This document shows, piece after piece, positions 22,826-33,499 of a stretch of DNA of 64,000 nt. Every line of letters starts with the position of its first letter. The stretch's first letter is position 1. This DNA is from Liopterus haemorrhoidalis. Its lineage: Eukaryota > Arthropoda > Insecta > Coleoptera > Dytiscidae. The DNA lies in contig OZ020622.1 in assembly GCA_963971575.1 (NCBI GenBank), positions 5,370,279 through 5,434,278 of the forward strand, given 5' to 3'. The notes beneath the pieces were generated by a model. It did not search any database. It had not been told where the DNA came from and worked only from the letters and a program-made list of their open reading frames with translations. The translations under genes were made by a program, and so were the position numbers.

Positions 22826-24648
22826 AATATAATAGATATCTGTCCAAGAGATTGGGGGCCCCTTGTGGATCTGGGGCCCAGAGCTTAAGCTCTATTAGCC
22901 CGTATGTAGATCCGCCACTACATGTAATAAATGTATGTGTAAGATACTCACAAACCAAATGTCAATATTAAACTGAGTGAATTTAGTGAAAAAGAATATA
23001 TTATTTACAATATTATACGAAACCGAATTATTTAATAAGAGCGGCAAGCAGCACATTATTAGATACTTGCGTCATCTAATCAAAGGCCTTTATTGTAATA
23101 TTTCCACTTCACCACAAGCCGACATTGTTATGTCGGTTCCCTGGTCATCATTTTTATATTACCTTAATATTTATTTTTTCTACATCAAATCAATAGTGTT
23201 CATTGTTCATTATTGAATTGGCGTATTATGAACAATTGTTACTCAGTATTATGAGAGATATTATTTGATAATTTTTAACTCTTTAACTTCCATATGTTTT
23301 GTTTTTTTTTTTTTTTACCGGACTTTTGCCCGGCAACCCGCCCGGTTTTCCGCCCCTGGTTATGGATATATTATAAACCATGCTATTCGCGACTGCAAAT
23401 AACAGTGAGACATCTGGTGGTGACTGGCTAAATTAAACAGAAGCGTATATTTGGATAATATTTGTAGCGTGTTGTGCTGCAGTTTATGTGAATTAAGAAG
23501 TATTTTAAAATATAGTGACTTAAATACAGTGCTTTTTTGCCGAAATATTGTTTGAACAGATAAATATTAAGAAAAAACTTCTGACATATACGCTTCTCAT
23601 CCGTCATCAGCTGTTGTACGCAGCGCCGCACGTTAGTTTCAGTCGCAAATACTTTTGTAGATTGTTTTACCTCCAACCTATTTTTTATTCTCGTTAGCCC
23701 TCTGTTGATAACTATTTGAACTAAATTTTCCTTGTATTAATTCTTATAATTTGTTTTACGATAACTCTCGTTGATTCTTTGGTCTATTACCGTAGGAGTT
23801 AATAGTACTTGTGGGAGTATATATACAGTATTCCATCTTTACAGCCGGGAAATAACTAATTTATACTATAACCTCACTTTATTCCTTGCGTAAAGTCGTG
23901 ATTCAAGTTGATTTTTTACCACGATAAATTTCTCAACATTTTTTCAAGAAGACTGAGATATTTTAAAGTATATTTATACAACACCTTTCACTTATAAAAT
24001 ATTCAAGAAAACAGTTTATTCTAACCTATTTTTTGCGAGATATATAAGTACATAAAATGTGCCAGGGTCATTTTTAGAATTTAAATACAGGTATAAATGT
24101 TAGAATTGTGACTATGTGGTAAATCAGTTGACTACGGATCAAAGGGACACGGGTTTAAATCACGAAAACTATGGAATTTTCTTTTTCCAATACTGTGACC
24201 AATACTGCGATTCGTGGATACTTCTAATAGAATTGCTGCAACTTGGAAATTGTATGTCATGTTGGTATTAAAAATTGTATTGAATTGCAAGGAATAAGTT
24301 CCAAATCGACTTAAATAACAACTGCCAAATAGTCCAGATTTTAATGTATTGCATCTTGGCTTTTTCAATTCTATACAATCCTTACAATATACAACTTCAC
24401 CGAATACAATCGACGAACTGATTAAATGCGTACAAAATGCATTTAATGCATTAAATAAACCCTTAATAATTTTTTTCTAACATAGAAACTTGTCTAGAAG
24501 CAACCATGTTAACAAAAGAATAGAATTCTTATAAGATTCCGCACATTAATAAGGCAAAACTTTATCGTAAGGGACGATTACAAACAGACAGCCACGTCCT
24601 TTTTAAATTAAAACTTTCTTTATTATTCTTTGTTTTATTAGATATTTA
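22826..24648. other. no gene recognised; possible tRNA-like relic near 24105
   Basis: A TAGATCCGCCACTAC hAT-like end lies near 22906, and a CCGGACTTTTGCCCGG phrase near 23318. At 24105-24170 (plus) TGACTATGTGGTAAATCA and GGGTTTAAATCAC have A/B-box-like spacing but are degenerate. No coding region recognised. Confidence 0.4.
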
Positions 24649-24729
24649 CAGTGACGCAGCCAAGTGGGGAGCAATCCCCCCCCCCCCCAGAAGGAGGTGA
24701 GGTTCTTTGGTTTTTTGCCATTACTTGTA

Positions 24730-25473
24730 CGAGGGATGTTTCCTAAATTCTGGGAATTGTGCTATAATTAAATTACGCAGAACTTATAGATAATGTTATT
24801 GGTGCCAGACAAGTCTTGACATGTTTATGCAACTATCTAGTGCAATATTGTTCAGTCTGATTTAGGTGTTCGATTGATATAGACGCGTTTTCATAGCACT
24901 GTTCTTGTAACCATGGAAGACGCAGCAAAATCTCAAAGAGCAATAATTTTCTTTTTGTGGAAAGGTGTGAAAACATCAGAAATTATTCAGCGTCTGCAAG
25001 GAGTATTTGGTGAGTCTGCAGAATCCAAAAGTACTGTTTATCGGTGGATCGATCGTTTTAAAATCGGTAGAACATCACTAGAAGACAATCCACACAGTGG
25101 GCGCCCAAGCACGTCGGTAAATGAAAGAAACATTACTGCCGTCGAAGAACTACTGAAAGAGGACAGGCGAATGACTATTCGTCAAATTAGTGTGCGCCTA
25201 GGGATAGGTACAGGACAAGTTCATGACATCTTGCATGATTGTTTGGGCGTTAGCAAGGTTTCGCCGCGCTGGGTGCCAAGGCTGTTGGGCCCAGAACAGA
25301 AACTCAATAGGTCTGATACTTGTCGTCAACTTCAAGAAAATTAGTTTATCGTTGGGATAAATGTATTCAGTTAAATGGAGATTATGTTGAAAAACTACAT
25401 TGTAATATTGACGAAAATTAACAAAATAATAAAAATTATAGCTAAATTCCCAGAACTTTGGAAACATCCCTCG
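24730..25473 (+). mobile_element. mariner deletion derivative (family M3)
   Basis: Termini CGAGGGATGTTTCCTAAATT and, complemented, CGAGGGATGTTTCCAAAGTT, with TA flanks at 24728-24729 and 25474-25475. 744 bp. It differs from M1 and M2 in termini and protein. Only the N-terminal transposase half remains. Confidence 0.9.
24913..25344 (+). pseudogene. mariner transposase N-terminal half (M3)
   Basis: An intact 143-codon frame from ATG. MEDAAKSQRAIIFFLWKG begins it; GVKTSEIIQRLQGVFGES and KSTVYRWIDRFKIGRTSLED form the first helix-turn-helix, a GRPSTS linker follows, then LLKEDRRMTIRQISVRLGIG, the second. It ends soon after WVPRLLGPEQKLNR, the usual WVP linker region, with all three catalytic residues deleted. 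No stop interrupts it, so a DNA-binding-only protein is conceivable and could in principle compete for termini; expression is unknown. Confidence 0.85.
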
Positions 25474-25659
25474 TATTTTAGAGGTGAAGACCTTTTTTTT
25501 TCTCTTAACTTGTAATTTGGGAGGTGAGGACCTTTTTTTGCTCATCACTTAGATTTTGGAGGTTAAGCCTTTTTTTTTTGCTCGTCACTTAGATTTTGGA
25601 GGTGAAGACCTTTTTTTTTGCTCCTTACTTAGGTTTTGGAGGTAATAACCAACAACCAT

Positions 25660-26235
25660 ATTTTCGGACGGCGTACATTTTACTGTCAATTAATATTGAT
25701 CATCCGGTATAACAACAATATATGTAAAGACCATAGACTGTCTTTTGTTTCAATTGTATTATTATTATTTTTAATTCGGCACTTTATGAATTATTTACAA
25801 ATACAGTGACTTCCTGCGTCACCAGTGCAGGATCCTCTTAATAACTTTATTATAAAGTTATAAAACAAAGAAAAACATTGTCTTATCTTGTAATTATATT
25901 ATACAGTAATTTGTTGGAAACACGTGGAAAAGAACATATATTTTTTTTACTAAATACGTTAGATACATTATTTGTTATTCAAAACTAAAAATCTGAATAA
26001 TTTCAACACGCGTAGGATTTGCTTCGGGCAAGGCTAAAAATATAGATATAGTTCCCCCATTTCTAATAACGGGGTACAGAAATAGACACATATCTCAAGC
26101 ATTCGAAATAAGAAATGAAATTCTTTAAGATATACGAATTTATTCAGGATATACATTTTACAGAGAATTTAACGAGTAACTTTGTATAAAACTTTTGCGG
26201 CGTATAGTGAACAAACTAATATGTTTAGAACGTCT
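25660..26235. other. no gene recognised
   Basis: AT-rich with no repeat shared elsewhere in the window. Confidence 0.5.
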
Positions 26236-26237
26236 GG

Positions 26238-26275
26238 TTTAAGCCTGGTTTATAATAGATGCATATCATAAGCAC
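26238..26275 (+). mobile_element. solitary terminus of the AGCCTGGTTTATAATA family
   Basis: TTA followed by AGCCTGGTTTATAATAGATG matches the termini of the element at 63238-63852. No inverted partner was found before the LINE relic, so it is a truncated copy or one end of an undetected element. Confidence 0.5.
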
Positions 26276-26284
26276 ATGGCGTGG

Positions 26285-27445
26285 TCACATAGCTGCATAA
26301 AGCATAACTACTGTGTTTATAATGAAATAGCTTAAGAACATATATGGGTATGTTGACCAACAACCAAACGTCAGAAAATTTGACGTTTTGTTGCAATAAA
26401 TTCTAATTCTTAGATAATCAGGTACCATATTTTTTAGTATTTTATAAATAAATGTTAATACTTTAAATTCAACATAACTACTGATATCTAGCCAGTTCAT
26501 CGCCTTTAACATAGACAAAATACTTGCATACTTATCACAAGTATTTATATTTATCAACCAATTCTAACACACAATTATTAATTTCTACTCTTTCTACCCT
26601 ATTGTCTTTTATATCTAAATCGTACTCACTATTTTTACATAATATCATATATTTACATTTATCTAAGTTAAGTTTCAGTCTGTTCATTTCAAAATTCTCA
26701 TTCATTATTTTTAGTTCATCTTTTAATCCACTAACTACCTCTTTATAACTATCTCCTTCAACATATATTAAAGTATCATCCGCGAACATATTTATTTTAC
26801 ACTTTTTTAATATTTTTGTGATGTCATTAATGTATAAAATAAATAGCAGTGGTCCCAACACACTTCCCTGTGGCACTCCTATACAGTTTTCTAATTTCTC
26901 ACCAAGCACACCATTCCATTTCACCTTTTGTTCTCTGTTCAGCATGTAACTGTTGAACCATTTCAATACTTTGCCCCTTATACCATAGCAGTAAAGTTTC
27001 TGCAGCAGTATTGATCTATTAATAGTTTCGAAAGCTCTTTTTAGATCTAAAGCCTGTAATACATGATGCGATTTCTCGTTTTGAATCTCGTACGATTTAT
27101 CGTACAAGAATTATTGTATCGTGTACTACAGGATTTTCGTACGAGATCTTGTACGATATTGAAAACCATCCAATATTTATGCTCCAGACCTAAAATATTG
27201 TATAGAAATGAACAGATATCGACGCAGTAGATTATTGCGCATAGTCACGTGACCGATACCGTTAGGAATATTTATCGTACGATAACTCGTACGAGATTCA
27301 AAACGAGAAATCGCATCATGTATTACAGGCTTAAGAAAACTAGTCCTACATGTTTTTGCTTATCTAAAGAGGCTTTATATTCATTTATAACATGCTGCAA
27401 CGCAGTTTAACATGAATGTTTACTTCTGAATCCCGACTGGAACTT
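26285..27445 (-). pseudogene. non-LTR retrotransposon reverse transcriptase relic, split by a MITE
   Basis: Reading down from 27445, the frame gives FQSGFRSKHSC, one stop, then TALQHVINEYKASL, KQKHVGLVFL, the MITE, and DLKRAFETINRSIL (motif A). GVPQGSVLGPLLFILYIND and NMFADDTLIYVEGD (active site, with the catalytic Asp pair) follow, to LVDKYKYL near 26535. A frame change and a deletion of perhaps 150 residues lead to a C-terminal scrap with LKAMNWLDISSYVEFKVLTF and IYKILKNMVPDYL. This is the reverse transcriptase of a Jockey/CR1-like LINE. The endonuclease part is absent. The first residues of the annotated open frame (up to HVLQ) come from the MITE. Confidence 0.85.
27051..27331. mobile_element. 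281-bp PIF/Harbinger-type MITE inside the LINE
   Basis: Inverted ends read AGCCTGTAATACATGATGCG for about 46 near-identical bp. TAA flanks lie at 27048-27050 and 27332-27334. Excising the element with one TAA restores an uninterrupted GLVFLDLKRAFETI reading frame. Both arms are rich in TCGTACGA palindromes. Non-coding. Confidence 0.9.
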
Positions 27446-27449
27446 AAAA

Positions 27450-28690
27450 CTAGAATAAAATTGAAAAAGATGCTACTAATTGTTGCCGCAATATTATTTA
27501 TATTAATAATAAAATGGTTACACTCTTACGGGGTTACGCCGCCCTTTGGGCTTTTTAAATTCTTTTTTAGGATGGATCAATTCCTATATCTCACATTAAA
27601 TCTTCTTTGTAATCTCTCTCCATAGTTGTCTGTTTTATTTATATTATCTTGAATAATAATAAAAATCTGATTAATTATAACTTCAAAAGTTATTATGACA
27701 GATGAGAAGAACGGGGCATGTTGGCATAAGCATAATACTTATGTTGGTCGTACCTACAAAACCCTAAAAAAGAAAACATAATAACCATCTTCTTGTTCCT
27801 CTTTTGCATGTGTTTACATACAAATTTAAACAATGAACTCTACTCTTTGTATTGTAGGCGAGAATGATATCTAGTTTATATTTTTTATCTTCCACAGATA
27901 TTTATGTTTATGATGCATAGATGATAGTAAAACTACATACAGTTTTTAGTTTGGTGATATAAGATAGCGTCAATAAACAGCAGAAATTAGAAAACTGCTT
28001 ATTAATAAAGAAGTTTGTCACTATAAAATTATTTCTTATAATAAATTGGTAAAATATGCAGAATAATATTAAATTAAATTAAAAAATAAAGGTTACTGCA
28101 TAAATTCGGATCAATTTGGATCCCGAGAAGGCAAGGGATAAAAAAGAAATCAATGCCCGACGTACGTTGCTTTTTCTTGCTCTTTAGCATCATTTGGAAG
28201 TCCTATACATATATACACCCACATTATAGCCACATGTTTTGCCCAACCAAACTTAAAGGTCGGTATGTAAACTAGATCTAAGAAAATAATGACGAATCTC
28301 GGATGAAAAATGACGTAATTTCTACGTCTCAACACAAATGTCAAATGATTTAAAAATTTGTTATTTACATTTATAAAACATTACTGTCAAACTAAACAAG
28401 TTAAAATATTTAAAAAAATGTGAAGAAATAGGAATTTTTAAATTTCTCCAACCTTTTTGGGTATAAAATATGTATTTAATGATATATATTGAGTGAAATA
28501 TTGGAAATTTAATGTGAATTGATTTATATTTGGTATTTAAAAAAAATGGGATTATAATTTTAAATTTAAGTTATATAACTTTATTAAGAAAGTTGACATG
28601 TGTGTGGTGAAAATATTAGAAAAAATCCTCCACTAATCCTACTTCTTCTAAAGACGCGTATAGACTAAAATCATTTTTTTTTTTTTGTGA
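27450..28690. other. no gene recognised; X end fragment
   Basis: A short right-end module of family X (CGTACCTACAAAACCCTAAA) is at about 27748-27770 without a body. The plus frame 27416-27625 and minus frame 28150-28344 have no recognisable domain. Confidence 0.45.
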
Positions 28691-29270
28691 AACAGTGTTT
28701 TCTAGTGCGTTCTAAAAATGAATGACATTCATTTCGAGCAACGGTGTGCTATCAGGTGTTGTTTCAGACTGGGGAACAGGCAGCGGAAACTTTTGCAAAA
28801 CTTTCGCAGGCCTGCGGAGACAGTGTTTTGTCAAGGACCCAGGTTTTTTTGGTGGTTTAAGGCATTTTCAGAAGGAAGAGAGTTGATTGAAGATGAATCA
28901 CGCAGCGGAAGGGTTTCATCGTCAAAAACCGATGAAAATGTCGACAAAATCCGGGATCTTGTGCGTTCAGATCGTCTGTTGACAGTCAGAATGATCGGGA
29001 AAGAGTTGAATTGACTCACACTACCGTTCATTAGATTTTGACCAATGAATTGGTGATGAGAAAAATGCTCCTTGTCACACAGCAATTTCAATAAAAGAGT
29101 TTTTGGCCAGTAAAAACATTCCTGTGGCCCCTCAGCCTCCTTATTTGCCTGACTTAAATCCTTGTGAGTTTTTCCTCTTGCCAAGATTGAAAAATCACCT
29201 CAACGTCATTTTGGGACACTCGAAAACATTCAAACGTCTGTATCCGACCAGCTGAAAGCTATTCCAGTAT
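28690..29270 (+). pseudogene. mariner transposase relic (M1 copy 2)
   Basis: Starts at ATG 28718 with MNDIHFEQRCAIRCCFRLGN and LTVRMIGKELN, then a shift and deletion, then APCHTAISIKEFLASKNIPV, PPYLPDL and PCEFFLLPRLKNHL. The last catalytic position is Glu instead of Asp, and the deletion removes the first and damages the second. The deletion junction (GAATTGGTGATG next to AAAATGC) equals that of copy 3 at 39977. Termini are lost; homology ends near 29270. Confidence 0.8.
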
Positions 29271-29786
29271 CTAAAAAAATTCTAGTATATAAAAAAATCC
29301 GTATTTCACACAGTTCTATGTAAAATTCAATGTCGCCTGTGAGTTTCTCATACCCAACGGTACGTCCATAGTTTCTATCTTCGTTTCTTATATTTGAATA
29401 TATTCAGTTAAACGTGTGTGTGTTTTTGTATATGGAGCGCTTCTATTGATTCTTGTTTGAATCTTACAATCTCTATTTGTCAAATGAAATAAATAATCCA
29501 GTGGGCAATTATTTATATATTTTTTAACCTAAATTATTAAATTCCTTTTGTAGTAAATGTTTGCATCGGCGGTAGATTACAAAGTATTTTCGCAACCAAC
29601 TGATTAGTTCTACATATTTGTCCAATAGATTTATAGTCAAATGATTTTAATTACAACATTATTAGAATTCCTTTTCACTTTTCACATCTCAATAAATTAT
29701 TTGGTAGTAATTAGTAAAGATGTGATACACTGTTAAATAGATTTGAATCTAATCTTCCAATCAAAATTGGGTCATCGTGAGCTGGA

Positions 29787-29890
29787 TACTTCAGAGTGAA
29801 AGGGGTACTTACGTCATGGAGGGAATATACTCACCGAATTTCATGATACTAGGTCCAGTGGTTTGGATTGATCGATGACGAGTCAGTCAG
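29787..29890 (-). repeat. repeat W: CTGACTGACT tract plus conserved phrase
   Basis: Minus strand: CTGACTGACTCGTCATCGAT, then CACTGGACCTAGTATCATGA and AATTCGGTGAG. It repeats the pattern of X, Y and Z (short tetranucleotide tract, then a phrase ending in ATGAAATTYGG). The TA-flanked MITE at 29904 lies next to it. Confidence 0.4.
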
Positions 29891-29903
29891 ATTTTTTTAT
29901 ATA

Positions 29904-30144
29904 CACACACCGGCAAATTTAAAAGAACAGACATATAAAATCTTATTATTTTCTCTGTAGTTTTCTCCACCAAAAGATACAATAGTAGCAAAATTAAATG
30001 GTGCATTTTGTTCTCCTTGGCGTCGATACAATCTTTCCCTACTGTTTAGTAGAGCATTCAAAGCTACTAGATATAGGCTACAAAATAATCAAATTGAAAA
30101 AAATCATAATTTTCAATCTGTTCCTTTAAATTTGCCGGTGTGTG
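29904..30144. mobile_element. Tc1-like MITE, 241 bp
   Basis: Termini CACACACCGGCAAATTTAAA and its inverse TTTAAATTTGCCGGTGTGTG, flanked by TA (29902-29903, 30145-30146). Terminal repeats are about 28 bp. No ORF. Confidence 0.8.
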
Positions 30145-30149
30145 TATAT

Positions 30150-30725
30150 AAGACAGATTAAAATAGCATTGTAGCGATAGTTGATAGGGGCGTTTGTTGC
30201 AAATGGTTGAAAAATACTGGTATAAAATATCTTTGCAAACTGTTATTCAAATAAATCTTACGCGGATGTTTGCGACAAACATTGAGTGTGGTATTTTATG
30301 ATTCTTAAGAGTATTTCAATGTTTTTGAATATGTTTGTTTAATTTAAAAACTTATTAAAATTCAAATGATCTGTAAATTTTATCGTCTATTAAATTCTGT
30401 TCACTTAAATATATTTCTAAATATTACCCTTTATCAAAATTAGAATCTAATATGCGGGTTAATATCATTTACTACCCCTTAAGACCAGCATATACCCAAC
30501 TGTTGGCACGCGTGTCCTATTGCCCCATTTCTACCACAGTTTCGACCCTTCAAGCCACGCGTCGCTATCAGTTACGCGGGTACTTTGTTATATAAGTGCA
30601 TTATAACATCTGATACCATTTAAAATGCCAGTATATTAATTTATGTATATTTTAACAAGTTTTATTTAGTTAAGGTACCTAATAATCGACGATAATCACA
30701 AATTTTCCCAGGCAAATTTTAACAA
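30150..30725. other. no gene recognised
   Basis: Unique-looking. A GC-richer patch at 30480-30590 (ACGCGT present twice) stands out but matches nothing I can name. Confidence 0.5.
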
Positions 30726-30727
30726 AA

Positions 30728-31771
30728 TAAAAAAATTGATGTGAAGTGTGAATATTCACACATTTCAGGGTTTCGCAGGTATTTAGTAAGTGAATAATGA
30801 TTATTTGGGATGCCAAAACAAATTTTATGTTAAAATATTTTTTTTGTTAATTTTAATTCGAACACCTAATACCATTATTTAGGTTTCTAAATATATGCAG
30901 TATTTTATATAGCAAGCTTCATTAAGAATTTTAAAAATTGCGCCTATGGCTTCCATTGGTTGTTATAAGTTCCGCCCCTCTGATTTCGTGTACATTGAAA
31001 CAGAATTAAATTATAATTTAAACAATTTCCACTGGTTATTAAATTTACGCTTTTAAAAATTAAATGCAACATTTGCCAAAATATAACTAGAATTTTGAAA
31101 AAATAATTTAAACAATATAAAAACTAAAAACAAAAAAAAAAAAATTGTCTCTTCTCGCAGGGTTCGATCCCTTTCGGATCGAGTTACTTGGGTGAAAAGC
31201 CAGCGTCAAAACCACTGCACCAGCATACACGTTCCAGTGTCGCGGATTACAAAGCTATAACTTGTGTACATTATTAGCAAAAAATCAGAAAAAATGCGTT
31301 TTTTTCCAAAAACGTAATCTGATCAAAAATTCCTGTTGAACTATTCCGGTTCACACCAATGTACATTACTTAGATTTTTTTCAGATTTTTAGTTTAAACC
31401 ATCTGGGCTACAGGGTGTGGGACAAAAAAATTTATGCACAATTTTGGCAAAAATCGCTTCAAAATAATTTATTTTGCAAAAATAAAAATTTGATCGTTAA
31501 TCGACGTACTAAGGGCTTTCATTTGATACCCTACTCAGAGTTATAAAAAAATATTTTTTTTTTCGATGAGCATATATTTGTTTATATTTTTAGGGGGATA
31601 TGTTTTTTAGATGTTTTAGTATTTTTCCTATGTGCGGGTCAAAGAGTTGTATAAGCATGCCAAATTTCAACTCTCTAGGTTTAGCCGTTTGGCTACAATT
31701 TTTACCAGACAGACAGACGACAAAATGACGGTATAAGGTTTTTTTGTCATACCTACAAAACCCTAAAAAGT
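30728..31771 (+). mobile_element. family X element, copy D (most regular copy)
   Basis: Runs from TTGATGTGAAGTGTGAATAT to CTACAAAACCCTAAAAA with all blocks in order: left end, TGATTATTTGGGATGCC block, long middle block, tRNA-like cassette at 31146-31240, CACACCAATGTACATTACTT block, microsatellite CAGACAGACAGACGAC and right end. It is followed at 31778-31813 by another left-end module. No target duplication is obvious. Confidence 0.8.
31146..31240 (-). other. tRNA-like cassette of X copy D (variant 1)
   Basis: Close to the cassettes of copies B and E: minus strand has a TGGTGCAGTGG A-box and a T-arm hairpin GGGATCGAACCC. Confidence 0.6.
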
Positions 31772-31814
31772 TAATTTTTACACATTTCAGGCTTTCGTAG
31801 GTATTTAATAAGGA

Positions 31815-32350
31815 CTATTTTTTAAACACTATTCTCACATTTTTACATTTTTTTCACTTTCAAAGTTAATCGTAAAGTGTTGTATAAAATGTATGTCATG
31901 TTTTGTATGATAATAACTCAGTTATCATATGTAGAATAAAATTAGTGTTATTTTGATCATTATCAGTGATTTTCATGAATATAACATTACAACTAATTCG
32001 TTTTATGCATTAATTTTCCAAGTGTTTGGTTTCATGAAAGAAATGCAGTGGAAACAGCCTTGAGAAGGTAAATGCAATAAAAAAATAAATAAAACAGTAA
32101 GAACTAAATCTTTAGTTGGATTTCTTGTAGTTATTTTATCCCGTATTTTAAATATTGCGTTGAAAAAAATCTCAATAATGAACAATGTTGGGAACCAGAA
32201 CAGTTCAACAGGAATTTTTTATTAAATTATGTCGGTTTTGTTGTTAAAAAATGACTGTGGTGGTCACAGCTGATTTTATATAGGTCGCTTGCTGGTCCGC
32301 CCAGAAAAAAGGTTGGGAAACGCTGATGTAGATTATAATCACGAAATCCT
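31815..32350. other. no gene; one hAT-like right end
   Basis: GGTTGGGAAACGCTG at about 32314-32328 looks like a hAT right terminus without a nearby left partner. The rest is unremarkable. Confidence 0.4.
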
Positions 32351-32355
32351 ACAAA

Positions 32356-33006
32356 GGGTACATTCGATTTGACGCTCCGTGCGTTCCGAGCACGTTCTGT
32401 ACACTCAAACGTGTTCGATTTGACGCTCGGAGTACACTCAATTGCATTCGTTTTGCGATCGAGCGAGCATTTAGAGTGCGCTCTATGTGTTCGGGGTTTT
32501 ATGACCGAGCATATGGAGTATGACGTAAAAAAGTGGGGGAACGGCGGGAAAGAAATGAAAGTTTAAAATTAAATTATAAATAAAATAAAAATAATAGCCT
32601 TAGACAAATAACAATAGACAAATAATATTGTTATTTGTCTATGGTTACAGAGTACGGCCATTTTATGTATTTGTGACGTTCTGTAAGCAAAAAAATTATT
32701 AAAATACACCGTGCATAAAATTTAAATAGAAAAAATTCATTAAATTAATTCTTTAATTATTATTTAATTTTTAATTAATTTTATTTCTTCATCATTGAAA
32801 GAAATCAAGAAAAAACCGAGGTATATAATTTTGATTCATGACTGACGTGAACTAATCTGACAGTAAAAACGCCGCCTAAAATTGTAGGGTTAGATTTTAT
32901 AAACATTACGTCACAAGAACGCTCTCTCCGTTAGTGCTCTATTCATGACGTCACCATCAACTGTTCGCTCAGCGCTCGCTCTACTCTGTACAACTCGAAT
33001 GCACCC
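32356..33006. mobile_element. unclassified TIR element, 651 bp
   Basis: Termini GGGTACATTCGATTTGACGC and, complemented, GGGTGCATTCGAGTTG, flanked by AAA on both sides. The left part holds a duplicated phrase TTCGATTTGACGCTC with GTACACTCAA after each. It is GC-richer than the surroundings. A perfect TGACGTCA lies at about 32945-32952. No transposase seen. Confidence 0.6.
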
Positions 33007-33046
33007 AAAGTGAACTTCTAAATACGGCATTAGATGATTCGTATTT

Positions 33047-33495
33047 CCGTATTGTCAACTGACAATAACAGAAGCGCCTCTAGTGAGATTTTGAGAAACT
33101 GACAGGTGGAGGATAGTCGAGTTTGTTTACTGTTGTTTTCATAGCGAGTTTTTAAAAATGTCTTTAAAATTGCAAGAAAAATTAAATGCAACGTGAATTG
33201 TTGTGTTTGTCTTTGCAATGCAAAAGTAGGTCGTGATAGAGATCTAAGTTTTCATCGTGTTCCGAAACGTGGCAAAAAAACCTTATTACCTTCAATTGTA
33301 ACCCTAGAGGTTACTTGGGCACTGAAAAAACGGAATGTTTCATTTAACGCAACCCTCATATTGAATAATAAATTAATTTCAATAAATATCACATGAAAAT
33401 ACCATTGAATCTGTCAAAAATATCCTATCTGCGTCAGCCATGATGTACAATGCAGTGGCGCCTCTATCGGTAGTGTCAGGTGACAATAGTATTGT
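33047..33495 (+). mobile_element. possible TIR element carrying a THAP-like fragment
   Basis: CGTATTGTCAACTGACAATA at the left and, complemented, CTATTGTCACCTGACACTAC at the right, each followed inward by GCGCC, form diverged inverted ends. Between them a frame from about 33193 reads CCVCLCNAKVGRDRD then LSFHRVPKRG, resembling the start of a THAP zinc finger (C-x-C, then a SFHRFPK-like motif). No in-frame ATG is seen: the ATG at 33158 is in another frame and stops at once. P-element transposases carry THAP domains, but no catalytic part is present. Confidence 0.4.
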
Positions 33496-33499
33496 GCCC

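Larger units (their letters stand above)
24690..25655 (+). repeat. 39-40-bp minisatellite, cluster 2, split by a mariner
   Basis: Units read GGAGGTGAAGACC, then a T run, GCTCATCACTTAGATTTT. A unit start lies at 24700-24727, then the mariner derivative, then four units at 25476-25655. The insertion lies inside a unit at ACTTG-TA-TTTT. This is the inverse of cluster 1. Confidence 0.75.

Noticed and set aside
22617..22971. Opposite-strand open frames with repeated motifs
   Set aside because: Both frames translate the 39-bp minisatellite; because 39 is a multiple of three, the frame stays open in either direction.
22622..32328. Single hAT element between GTGTTTCCCAAC (22626) and GTTGGGAAACGC (32315)
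   Set aside because: Nearly 10 kb apart, with many unrelated insertions between, and the flanking 8-mers do not match.
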